A DNA stretch of 12,134 bases from Jatrophihabitans sp964252635 (lineage in GTDB: Bacteria > Actinomycetota > Actinomycetes > Mycobacteriales > Jatrophihabitantaceae), in contig NZ_CAXUNP010000069.1 in assembly GCF_964252635.1 (NCBI RefSeq), positions 1 to 12,134 on the forward strand, given 5' to 3'. Numbering within the stretch: position 1 is the stretch's first letter; each line of letters begins with the position of its first letter. The position numbers and the translations under genes are program-made. Positions 1 through 5,976 of this stretch are shown piece after piece. The notes under the pieces are model-generated. The model saw only the letters and a list, made by a program, of their open reading frames with translations. It did no database searches and had not been told where the DNA came from.

Positions 1-4
1 CGAC

Positions 5-53
5 GATCAACTGCGGATTCTGGTCGATCTCCAGCCAGGATCCGCAGTTGATC
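5..53. terminator. Palindromic gene-end hairpin downstream of the MFS gene
   Basis: A perfect 14-bp inverted repeat (GATCAACTGCGGAT at 5-18 and its reverse complement at 40-53) continues inward with CTGG/CCAG after one non-Watson-Crick position, leaving an 11-nt loop. It lies 17 nt past the stop codon of the minus-strand MFS gene, where a transcription terminator would be expected. No T-run follows on either strand, which is common for actinobacterial terminators. The two inner imperfect positions are T/G on the plus strand, so they form G-U wobbles only in a plus-strand transcript. It may therefore also serve an unseen plus-strand gene left of the window. The repeat is seen directly; the terminator role is inferred. 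Confidence 0.55.
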
Positions 54-70
54 ACAAGGGACAGTCGGGT

Positions 71-1255
71 TCAGGTGGTGTCGGCGGGCCGGTCGGCGGC
101 CACCGCGGCAGCGGTCGCGGGCCGGCGCAGCGTCTCGGGCGCGGCCAGCACGATCAGGGCCGGCACCGCGCAGACCGCACCGGCGACCAGGAACGACGCG
201 GAGTAGCCGGCACCGTCCGCGACAGCGCCGGCCACGACCGGCCCGAGCACGGCGCCGAGGTCGCCCGACATCTGGAACACGGCCACCACGGTGCCGCCGC
301 GGGCTCCGACGACGTCGCCCAGCACCGCACCGGGCGCCACCGAGTCGGCGGCGCCGGCCACCCCCAGCAGCACCGCCGCCAGGAGCAACCCGACCGCGGC
401 CGGCACGCTCGGCAGCAGCACGAACGCCGCCGCGCCGATCAGCAGCCCGACGACGACCACCGGACGGCGGCCCCGGTTGTCGGCGACCCGTCCCGCGGGC
501 AGCAGCAGCGCGCCGCTGACCACGCTGATGACGAGGAACGCGGCGTAGACCCAGCCCGCCCCGAGGCCGAGGCGGTCCTCGACGAACTGTGGCAGGACCG
601 ACGAACGCGCGCCGACCAGCGAGAAGTCGCCCGCGAACGAGGCGGCCAGCGCGGCGACGTAGGCGCGGTTGCGCAGGGCGGCCCGCAGTGCGAGCGGCGC
701 GGTCGTCGTGGTGCGCGGGTTGGACAGCTCGCTCTTGCGCAAGGCGCCCAGGCCGAGCAACCCGGCCACGGTGAGCGTGCCCGCGTACAGGAAGAACGGG
801 GCGCGCAGGGAGAAGGTGGCGATCGTGCCGACCGCCGGCCCGGCGATCAGCCCGATGAGGAACGAGCCCGCCCAGACGCCCTGGGCCCGGCCCCGCTGAT
901 GGTCGGGCGTGACCCGGATGAGCAGGCTGGCCGCGCCCACGCTGAACATGATCGAGCCGACGCCGCCGACCCCACGCAACGTCAGCAGCTGCCAGTAGTT
1001 CTGCGACAGTCCCGCCAGCGCGCTGGAGACCGCGACCACGCCGATGCCGGTGGCCAGCAGCACGCGTTCGCCGAGCGCGTTGACGAGCCGACCTACGAAC
1101 GGGGCCATGAGCAGGCGCATCAGCGCGAACGCGCTGACGACGGCGCCGGCCGCGGCCTTGCCGACCCCGAAGTCCCGCGCGAACAGCGGCAGGGCCGGGG
1201 CCACGAGCCCGAACCCCAGCGCCACCATGAAGGCGACGCCGGACAGCGCCCGCAC
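71..1255 (-). CDS. MFS transporter, drug-efflux (DHA1-like) type
   Basis: This is a polytopic inner-membrane protein of the major facilitator superfamily, probably a proton-coupled exporter of small molecules; the substrate cannot be told. From the GTG at 1253-1255 it is 394 aa, about the family length, with roughly 12 hydrophobic segments. Motif A (GRLVNALGERV) is at residues 55-65 in the loop after TM2, and its second-half copy (GRVADNRGRRP) is at 255-265. A Gly/Pro-rich motif-C-like helix (SFLIGLIAGPAVG) is at 131-143. The central loop around 175-190 is hydrophilic (SNPRTTTT). The start is doubtful. No Shine-Dalgarno sequence precedes the GTG, and the upstream in-frame codons read SPLRDLPTE, which looks like genuine protein, but no ATG, GTG or TTG is in frame. 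It is separated from pnp by a palindrome and a G-rich block, so it is probably not co-transcribed. Family call is firm, start weak. Confidence 0.88.
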   Translation of the reverse strand: MRALSGVAFMVALGFGLVAPALPLFARDFGVGKAAAGAVVSAFALMRLLMAPFVGRLVNALGERVLLATGIGVVAVSSALAGLSQNYWQLLTLRGVGGVGSIMFSVGAASLLIRVTPDHQRGRAQGVWAGSFLIGLIAGPAVGTIATFSLRAPFFLYAGTLTVAGLLGLGALRKSELSNPRTTTTAPLALRAALRNRAYVAALAASFAGDFSLVGARSSVLPQFVEDRLGLGAGWVYAAFLVISVVSGALLLPAGRVADNRGRRPVVVVGLLIGAAAFVLLPSVPAAVGLLLAAVLLGVAGAADSVAPGAVLGDVVGARGGTVVAVFQMSGDLGAVLGPVVAGAVADGAGYSASFLVAGAVCAVPALIVLAAPETLRRPATAAAVAADRPADTT

Positions 1256-1313
1256 CTCGGTGGGCAGGTCGCGCAGTGGCGAGCGGATCGGTGTTCCCTT
1301 CGTTGCCGTCCAT

Positions 1314-1363
1314 CGACGGTGTGCAGACGCGCGGGCCCGGGCCGGCGCGTCTGCACACCGTCG
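1314..1363. terminator. 19-bp perfect inverted repeat downstream of pnp
   Basis: The arms at 1314-1332 (starting CGACGGTGTGCAGACG) and 1345-1363 are perfect reverse complements. The 12-nt G/C spacer can pair further after one G-G mismatch. The element lies between the pnp stop at 1537 and the MFS start region, so a terminator or mRNA 3'-end barrier for pnp is the natural reading. There is no T-run on either side. An ATG at 1311-1313 on the minus strand directly abuts the stem. The palindrome is seen directly; its role is inferred from position. Confidence 0.6.
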
Positions 1364-1380
1364 CGCGGAGGTGGGTCGAA

Positions 1381-1521
1381 CGGCGGCGGGGGGGGGGGGC
1401 CCGGGCCGGGCGGGCGCGGGGCGCGGGCCGGCCCCCGCGGGGGGGGGGGGGGGGGGCCCACGGGGGGGGGGGCGGGGCCGCGGGCCGGCTCTGCGCGCGG
1501 CGCGGGCCCGGCCCCCGCCGG
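1381..1521. repeat. Extreme G/C-only low-complexity block with G homopolymers
   Basis: Over 141 bases only three are A or T (1460, 1490, 1492). The plus strand carries uninterrupted G runs of 12 (1388-1399), 18 (1439-1456) and 11 (1462-1472), with mixed GGGCC/GCGGG sequence between them. It fills most of the gap between the pnp stop and the palindrome at 1314-1363. No credible gene is present; reading frames through it give only Gly/Pro/Arg-rich translations. If real, the plus strand could form G-quadruplexes, and this is the template strand for pnp transcription. Alternatively it is a sequencing or assembly artefact at a difficult hairpin. Confidence 0.8.
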
Positions 1522-1536
1522 TGGTTCGGTGTCCGA

Positions 1537-3774
1537 TCAGGCGTCGGCGGTAGCCGGGGCGTCCGTCGACTCGGCGGGCGTCTCGTCGACGAGCACCAGG
1601 CTGATCTTGCCGCGCTGGTCGATGTCGGCGATCTCGACCTGGATCTTGTCGCCGACGTTCACGACGTCCTCGACCTTGCCGACCCGCTTGCCGCGGCCCA
1701 GCTTGGAGATGTGCACGAGGCCGTCCTTGCCCGGCAGCAGCGACACGAACGCGCCGAACGCGGCGGTCTTGACCACGGTGCCGAGGAAGCGCTCCCCCAC
1801 CTTGGGCATCTGCGGGTTGGCGATCGCATTGATGCGGTCGACCGCCTCGGAGGCCGAGGTGCCGTTGTCGGCGCCGACGTAGATGGTGCCGTCGTCCTCG
1901 ATGGTGATCTGCGCGCCGGTCTCGTCCTGGATCGCGTTGATCATCTGACCCTTGGGCCCGATGACCGCGCCGATCTTGTCGACCGGGATCTTCACGACCG
2001 TGACGCGCGGGGCGTACGGGCTCATCTCGTCCGGGCCGTCGATGGCCTCGGCCATGACGTCCAGGATGTGCAGGCGCGCGTCGCGGGCCTGGGTCAGCGC
2101 CGCCGCCAGCACCTCGGACGGGATGCCGTCGAGCTTGGTGTCCAGCTGCAGGGCGGTGACGAACTCCCGGGTGCCGGCGACCTTGAAGTCCATGTCGCCG
2201 AACGCGTCCTCGGCACCGAGGATGTCGGTGAGAGCGACGTACTCGGTCTTGCCGTCGACGGTGTCGGACACGAGGCCCATGGCGATGCCCGCCACCGGCG
2301 CCTTGAGCGGCACGCCGGCGTTGAGCAGGCCCAGCGTCGAGGCGCAGACCGAACCCATCGACGTCGAGCCGTTGGAGCCGAGCGCCTCGGACACCTGGCG
2401 GATCGCGTACGGGAACTCGTCGCGGTTCGGCAGGACCGGGACGAGGGCCCGCTCGGCGAGCGCGCCGTGGCCGATCTCGCGACGCTTCGGCGACCCGACG
2501 CGGCCGGTCTCACCGGTCGAGTAGGGCGGGAAGTTGTAGTTGTGCATGTAGCGCTTGGTGCGGTTCGGCGAGAGCGTGTCGAGCTTCTGCTCCAGGCCCA
2601 GCATGTTCAGCGTGGTGACACCGAGGATCTGGGTCTCGCCCCGCTGGAACAGCGCGGAGCCGTGCACCCGCGGCAGCACCTCGACCTCGGCCGAGAGCGT
2701 ACGGATGTCGGCCAGGCCGCGACCGTCGATGCGGACCTTCTCGCGCAGGATGCGCTGGCGCACGAGCTTCTTGTTCAGCGCGCGGAACGCGGGGCTGATC
2801 TCGTCGAAGCGGTCCTCGAACTGCTGGCCGAGGGTGTCCTTGACCTGGCTCTTGATGTCGTTGAGCTTGGCCTCGCGCTCCTGCTTGTCGGCGATGGTCA
2901 GCGCGCCTGCGACCTCGGCCTCCACCTCGTTGCGGACGGCGTCGTAGACTTCGTCGCTGTAGTCGAGGAAGACCGGGAACTCCTGGACGGGCTTGGCCGC
3001 CGAGTCGGCGAGCTTCTGCTGCGCCCGGCACAGCTCGGCGATGAAGGGCTTGCTGGCCTCGAGGCCCTCGGCCACGACCTCCTCGGTGGGACGCGTGGCG
3101 CCGCCCTCGATGAGCGCGATCGAACCCTCGGTGGCCTCGGCCTCGACCATCATGATCGCGACGTCGCCCGAGTCGAGCAGACGACCCGCGACGACCATGT
3201 CGAAGGTGGCGCGCTCGAGCTCGGTGTGGGTCGGGAACGCGACCCACTGGCCGTCGATGAGCGCGACGCGGGTGCCGCCGACCGGGCCGCCGAAGGGCAG
3301 GCCGGAGATCTGCGTGGACGCGGACGCGGCGTTGATCGCGAGCACGTCGTAGGCGTGGTCGGGGTTGAGCGCCATGACGGTGATGACGACCTGCACCTCG
3401 TTGCGCAGACCCTTGACGAAGGTCGGGCGCAGCGGGCGGTCGATGAGGCGGCAGGTGAGGATGGCGTCCTCGGACGGGCGGCCCTCGCGGCGGAAGAACG
3501 AGCCGGGGATGCGTCCCGCGGCGTACATGCGCTCCTCGACGTCGACGGTCAGCGGGAAGAAGTCGAAGCCCTCACGGGGCTTCTTGCCGGCCGTGGTGGC
3601 CGACAGCAGCATGGTGTCCTCGTCGAGGTAGGCCGCGACGGCACCGGCGGCCTGCTTGGCCAGCCGGCCGGTCTCGAAGCGGATGGTGCGCTTGCCGAAG
3701 TTGCCGTTGTCGATCACGGCTTCGGTCTCGAAGACGCCGGACTCGGCGCCTAGGTCTTGGGTGGACTCCGTCAC
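1537..3774 (-). CDS. pnp: Polyribonucleotide nucleotidyltransferase (PNPase)
   Basis: PNPase degrades RNA 3' to 5' by phosphorolysis and can run in reverse to add tails; in actinobacteria it also works in mRNA and rRNA turnover and in (p)ppGpp-linked control. The 745-aa product has the full architecture: a first RNase PH-like domain (about 15-150), a helical linker (about 245-330), a second, catalytic RNase PH domain (about 345-580) with GSNGSTSMGSVCAS at 466-479 and the metal-binding acidic set in DILGAEDAFGDMDFKV (517-532), a KH domain with GPKG at 606-609, and an S1 domain (about 661-728, GTVVKTAAFGAFVSLLPGKDGLVHIS). A short acidic Ala/Thr tail follows. The GTG at 3772-3774 is chosen because AGAGGA lies 7 nt upstream; an in-frame start 60 nt earlier has no such site and would add an atypical basic leader. 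It lies downstream of rpsO in the usual order, after the rpsO terminator. Confidence 0.97.
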   Translation of the reverse strand: MTESTQDLGAESGVFETEAVIDNGNFGKRTIRFETGRLAKQAAGAVAAYLDEDTMLLSATTAGKKPREGFDFFPLTVDVEERMYAAGRIPGSFFRREGRPSEDAILTCRLIDRPLRPTFVKGLRNEVQVVITVMALNPDHAYDVLAINAASASTQISGLPFGGPVGGTRVALIDGQWVAFPTHTELERATFDMVVAGRLLDSGDVAIMMVEAEATEGSIALIEGGATRPTEEVVAEGLEASKPFIAELCRAQQKLADSAAKPVQEFPVFLDYSDEVYDAVRNEVEAEVAGALTIADKQEREAKLNDIKSQVKDTLGQQFEDRFDEISPAFRALNKKLVRQRILREKVRIDGRGLADIRTLSAEVEVLPRVHGSALFQRGETQILGVTTLNMLGLEQKLDTLSPNRTKRYMHNYNFPPYSTGETGRVGSPKRREIGHGALAERALVPVLPNRDEFPYAIRQVSEALGSNGSTSMGSVCASTLGLLNAGVPLKAPVAGIAMGLVSDTVDGKTEYVALTDILGAEDAFGDMDFKVAGTREFVTALQLDTKLDGIPSEVLAAALTQARDARLHILDVMAEAIDGPDEMSPYAPRVTVVKIPVDKIGAVIGPKGQMINAIQDETGAQITIEDDGTIYVGADNGTSASEAVDRINAIANPQMPKVGERFLGTVVKTAAFGAFVSLLPGKDGLVHISKLGRGKRVGKVEDVVNVGDKIQVEIADIDQRGKISLVLVDETPAESTDAPATADA

Positions 3775-4016
3775 GGAGTTGTCCTCTCGGTACGTGCCGG
3801 TGCGCACAGGCGACGTACGAGCTGCGCTGATCACTGATGCGTTGGATCTCAGTGGGTACCGGTCTTCGATCGAAGCGGCCGGACCACCCGATGGTGTTCC
3901 GGTTCGCCACTACCGAGGACCGGTCGTCAGCAGATCGGTCGGTCGCGGGGACGCGGCTGGTAGATCGCTGTGCGTCCGGCGGGGGTGTGTTGTTGTGATG
4001 CGGGTGCAATGCAGAA
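3775..4016 (-). promoter_or_regulatory. pnp leader region with small inverted repeats
   Basis: This gap between the rpsO terminator and pnp holds no convincing gene. On the minus strand I find no TANNNT box that fits an actinobacterial -10, so the pnp promoter is not identified, and some readthrough from rpsO is possible. Two palindromic items stand out. CTTCGATCGAAG is a perfect 12-bp palindrome at 3864-3875. A 6-bp stem (CACTGA at 3832-3837 with TCAGTG at 3849-3854) overlaps the distal leader. In enterobacteria PNPase controls its own mRNA through a leader hairpin; a similar role here would be speculation. Confidence 0.3.
3782..3787 (-). promoter_or_regulatory. Ribosome binding site that sets the pnp start
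   Basis: AGAGGA on the minus strand with a 7-nt spacer to the GTG at 3772-3774. It selects this GTG over the in-frame codon at 3832-3834. Confidence 0.7.
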
Positions 4017-4044
4017 GGGGAGCGACTCGGACGAGTCGCTCCCC
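4017..4044 (-). terminator. Intrinsic terminator of rpsO
   Basis: A perfect 12-bp stem (GGGGAGCGACTC and GAGTCGCTCCCC) with a 4-nt loop starts 6 nt after the rpsO TAG. On the minus strand it is followed by TTCTGCATT, a weak T-rich tract. Compact stem, tetraloop and position make this the clearest terminator in the window. It probably separates rpsO from pnp expression at least partly. Confidence 0.85.
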
Positions 4045-4050
4045 CGGTGG

Positions 4051-4320
4051 CTATCGGCGCAGACCGAGCCGCTCGATGATCGAGCGGTAGCGGTTGATGT
4101 CGACCTTGGCCAGGTAGTTCAGCAGCCGCCGGCGCTGGCCGACGAGCAGCAGCAGCCCGCGACGGCTGTGGTGGTCGTGCTTGTGCATCTTGAGGTGTTC
4201 GGTGAGATCCTTGATGCGCTGCGTCAGCAGCGCGACCTGCACCTCGGCCGAACCCGTGTCACCGTCGGCGGAGCCGTACTCGGCGATGATCTGCTTCTTG
4301 ACGTCCTGAGCCAGGGGCAC
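4051..4320 (-). CDS. rpsO: 30S ribosomal protein S15
   Basis: S15 is a primary 16S rRNA-binding protein of the small-subunit platform and contributes to an intersubunit bridge. The product is exactly the usual 89 aa. It carries the family signature GDTGSAEVQVALLTQRI at residues 20-36, then HKHDHHSRRGLLLLVGQRRR (46-65), and it ends RSIIERLGLRR. The GTG start at 4318-4320 is preceded by AAGGAG with a 6-nt spacer, which settles the start. The gene has its own promoter-like element upstream and a strong terminator downstream, so it can be a monocistronic unit between ribF and pnp. The long leader is consistent with S15 autoregulation, which is known in several bacteria by different RNA folds. Confidence 0.97.
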   Translation of the reverse strand: MPLAQDVKKQIIAEYGSADGDTGSAEVQVALLTQRIKDLTEHLKMHKHDHHSRRGLLLLVGQRRRLLNYLAKVDINRYRSIIERLGLRR

Positions 4321-4326
4321 AGTGAA

Positions 4327-4332
4327 CTCCTT
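4327..4332 (-). promoter_or_regulatory. Shine-Dalgarno site of rpsO
   Basis: AAGGAG on the minus strand, 6 nt before the GTG at 4318-4320. It decides the S15 start against a reading frame that is open for 64 further codons upstream. Confidence 0.8.
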
Positions 4333-4386
4333 CGATCGGTGCAGGCGCGCACCACCGGTCTGGATCACGGCGGTTGGATGAACGCG

Positions 4387-4408
4387 CGAGCGGGCAGCAC
4401 CCTGCTCG
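4387..4408 (-). promoter_or_regulatory. Hairpin in the rpsO 5' leader (candidate S15 control element)
   Basis: On the minus strand CGAGC, an unpaired A, then GGG, a 5-nt loop TGCTG, CCC and GCTCG form an 8-bp stem with one bulge. It lies in the roughly 100-nt leader between the putative promoter and the AAGGAG site. S15 commonly binds its own mRNA leader to repress translation, but the folds differ between phyla. Assignment to S15 regulation rests only on position. Confidence 0.4.
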
Positions 4409-4430
4409 GCAGAGCTGCATGCCGGACCCC

Positions 4431-4439
4431 ACGATACCA
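4431..4439 (-). promoter_or_regulatory. Putative rpsO promoter, extended -10
   Basis: TGGTATCGT on the minus strand fits an extended -10 element (TGN followed by TATCGT, a TANNNT hexamer). Transcription would start near 4424-4427, giving a leader of about 104 nt. No clear -35 is seen, as is usual for extended -10 promoters. Confidence 0.5.
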
Positions 4440-4513
4440 GGGCACGGGTCGTCCCCCGACCCACCGGCGCCGACCTGCGCCCGGGCCCGCCCGAGCCGGG
4501 CCCGGCGCCCACC

Positions 4514-4519
4514 TACAGT
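4514..4519 (+). promoter_or_regulatory. -10 box for leaderless transcription of the SRPBCC gene
   Basis: TACAGT (TANNNT consensus) ends exactly 6 nt before the ATG at 4526, which places the transcription start on the A of the start codon. No Shine-Dalgarno sequence is present, in line with a leaderless mRNA. No good -35 is visible in the very GC-rich upstream sequence. Confidence 0.6.
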
Positions 4520-4525
4520 GACGGC

Positions 4526-4963
4526 ATGGCCCCCTTCGTCGTCACCGTGACCTCTCCCCTGCCGCCCGAGCAGGCCTGGGAGCGGGTGACGGACTGGCCG
4601 CGGCACGGTGACCACGTACCCCTGACGCGCGTCGCTGTGACCACGCCGGCGCCGGCCGGGGTCGGCACCGTCTTCGTGGCCCGCACGGGGAGCCGCCGGG
4701 TCGGTTTCGACGACATCATGGAGATCGTCGAGTGGGCCCCGCCCGCCGACGGCGACGCCGGGCACTGCCGCATCGAGAAGACCGGCCGGGTCATCCTCGG
4801 CTGGGCGGAGCTGACGGTCGAGCCGCTGGGCGCCGGATCGCGCACGACCTGGCGTGAGGAAGCGACCCCCGCCCACCTGCCCCGGTTCGCCGAACCGCTG
4901 GTGCGTAGGTCCACCCGCCTGCTGTTCGGCCGCGTCGTCCGCAGGCTGCTGGCCGACCGGTGA
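4526..4963 (+). CDS. SRPBCC-family (START/polyketide-cyclase-like) protein
   Basis: A soluble 145-aa protein whose pattern matches the SRPBCC/Bet v1-like fold, a helix-grip domain with a hydrophobic ligand cavity. It has an N-terminal strand (FVVTVTSPLP), an amphipathic helix with AWERVTDWPRHGDHVP (17-32), then alternating strands (GTVFVARTG, DDIMEIVEWAPP, CRIEKTGRVILGWAELTVEPLG, SRTTWREEA) and a long basic C-terminal helix (RSTRLLFGRVVRRLLADR). Members bind lipids or polyketide-like molecules or act as coenzyme-Q- or toxin-type proteins; the ligand here is unknown. It is the only plus-strand gene in the window, sits between ribF and rpsO, and its stop is 13 nt from the convergent ribF stop. 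The ATG is supported by the TACAGT box placed for leaderless expression. Fold assignment is good, specific role unknown. Confidence 0.85.
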   Translation: MAPFVVTVTSPLPPEQAWERVTDWPRHGDHVPLTRVAVTTPAPAGVGTVFVARTGSRRVGFDDIMEIVEWAPPADGDAGHCRIEKTGRVILGWAELTVEPLGAGSRTTWREEATPAHLPRFAEPLVRRSTRLLFGRVVRRLLADR

Positions 4964-4976
4964 CCCGTCGGACCTG

Positions 4977-5927
4977 CTACTGCATCAGCGTGCGGGTCTG
5001 CTCCACGTCGAGGGCCATCTGCGCGACGAGAGCGTCCACCCCGTCGTAGCGCTCCATGCCCCGTAGCCGGGCCACGAACTCGACACCGATGTTGGCGCCG
5101 TACAGGTCGGCGTCGAAGTCCAGCACGAATGCCTCGACCCGGCGCTGCCGGACGTCGAAGGTCGGGTTGGTGCCGACCGAGATCGCCGCCGTGCCCAGCG
5201 GTGGCGCGCCGGCCGTACGCCCCCACTCGTCGAGCAGCACGACCCGGCCGGCGTAGACGCCGTCGGCAGGGACGGCGGCCCAGTCGTCGGTGCGCAGGTT
5301 GGCCGTCGGGTAGCCGAGCTCGCGCCCTCGCCGGTCGCCCCGCTCCACGACGCCGTCGAGACGGTGCGGGCGGCCCAGCACCTCGGCCGCGGTCCGCACG
5401 TCGCCGGCCTGCACGCAGGACCGGACGTAGGTGGCGCTCAGCGTGGTGTCGTGCTCGGTGAGCAGGTGGTCGCCGCGCGCGCTGAACCCGAAGCGCCGGC
5501 CGAGCTCCTGCAGCGTGCCCACGTCGCCCTCGGCCTTGTGCCCGAAGCGGAAGTTCTCGCCGACGATGACGGTCGTGACGTGCAGGCGGTCGACCAGGGT
5601 GGCGTGCACGAACTCGGCCGGGCTGAGCTTGGACAGCTCCAGGGTGAACGGTAGGGCGCAGAACACGTCGACACCCAGCTCCTCCACGAGCTCGGCCCGT
5701 CGCACGAGGCTGGTGAGGACCGGCGGGTGCGCGCCCGGGCGCACCACCTCGGCCGGGTGCGGCACGAAGGTGATCAACACGCTGGGGACGCCCAGCTCGG
5801 CCGCCCGACCCACCGCGTCCGCGATGATCGACTGGTGTCCGCGGTGCACGCCGTCGAACACACCGATGGTGACGACGCTGCGTCCCCAGCCGGTCGGAAC
5901 GTCCTTGAGGCCCTGCCATCGCTGCAC
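4977..5927 (-). CDS. ribF: Bifunctional riboflavin kinase / FAD synthetase
   Basis: RibF phosphorylates riboflavin to FMN and adenylylates FMN to FAD in the cytoplasm. From the GTG at 5925-5927 the product is 316 aa, usual for the family. The N-terminal adenylyltransferase domain has GVFDGVHRGH at residues 22-31 with the nucleotidyl-transfer HxGH motif, GENFRFG at 123-129, and LSATYVRS (163-170) in place of the common ISSTxIR. The C-terminal riboflavin kinase domain has GRELGYPTANL (201-211) and GTNPTF (252-257), and runs to an ordinary end (LDVEQTRTLMQ). An in-frame GTG 24 nt upstream (5951) would add MPTQYSAH. I prefer 5927 because TACAGT lies exactly 6 nt before it, giving a leaderless mRNA, and because homologues typically begin near QRWxGL. 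ribF therefore probably has its own promoter inside the gap after the phosphotransferase-like gene. Confidence 0.95.
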   Translation of the reverse strand: MQRWQGLKDVPTGWGRSVVTIGVFDGVHRGHQSIIADAVGRAAELGVPSVLITFVPHPAEVVRPGAHPPVLTSLVRRAELVEELGVDVFCALPFTLELSKLSPAEFVHATLVDRLHVTTVIVGENFRFGHKAEGDVGTLQELGRRFGFSARGDHLLTEHDTTLSATYVRSCVQAGDVRTAAEVLGRPHRLDGVVERGDRRGRELGYPTANLRTDDWAAVPADGVYAGRVVLLDEWGRTAGAPPLGTAAISVGTNPTFDVRQRRVEAFVLDFDADLYGANIGVEFVARLRGMERYDGVDALVAQMALDVEQTRTLMQ

Positions 5928-5933
5928 GTGCGC

Positions 5934-5939
5934 ACTGTA
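5934..5939 (-). promoter_or_regulatory. -10 box for leaderless ribF
   Basis: TACAGT on the minus strand ends 6 nt before GTG at 5925-5927, the same hexamer and spacing as upstream of the SRPBCC gene. It decides between the two in-frame GTG starts, since the longer start would lie upstream of the transcription start site. Confidence 0.55.
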
Positions 5940-5976
5940 CTGAGTCGGCACCCGGCCGGGGGTGGGCGGTCAGGCG

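Noticed and set aside
899..1882. Plus-strand open frame spanning the MFS start, the palindrome and the pnp 3' end
   Set aside because: It crosses two real minus-strand genes and a low-complexity block; the product is Gly/Pro/Arg-rich with no recognisable family.
1276..3753. Very long plus-strand open frame (825 codons) opposite pnp
   Set aside because: It is the antisense of a certain pnp gene. The translation is Asp/Arg/Val/Leu/Gly-rich without domains, a common by-product of high-GC codon use, and its first part runs through the G-run block.
4513..5919. Long minus-strand open frame over the SRPBCC gene and ribF
   Set aside because: It is a shadow frame: ribF in a different phase has all its motifs, and the SRPBCC gene on the plus strand has coherent fold signatures and a promoter.
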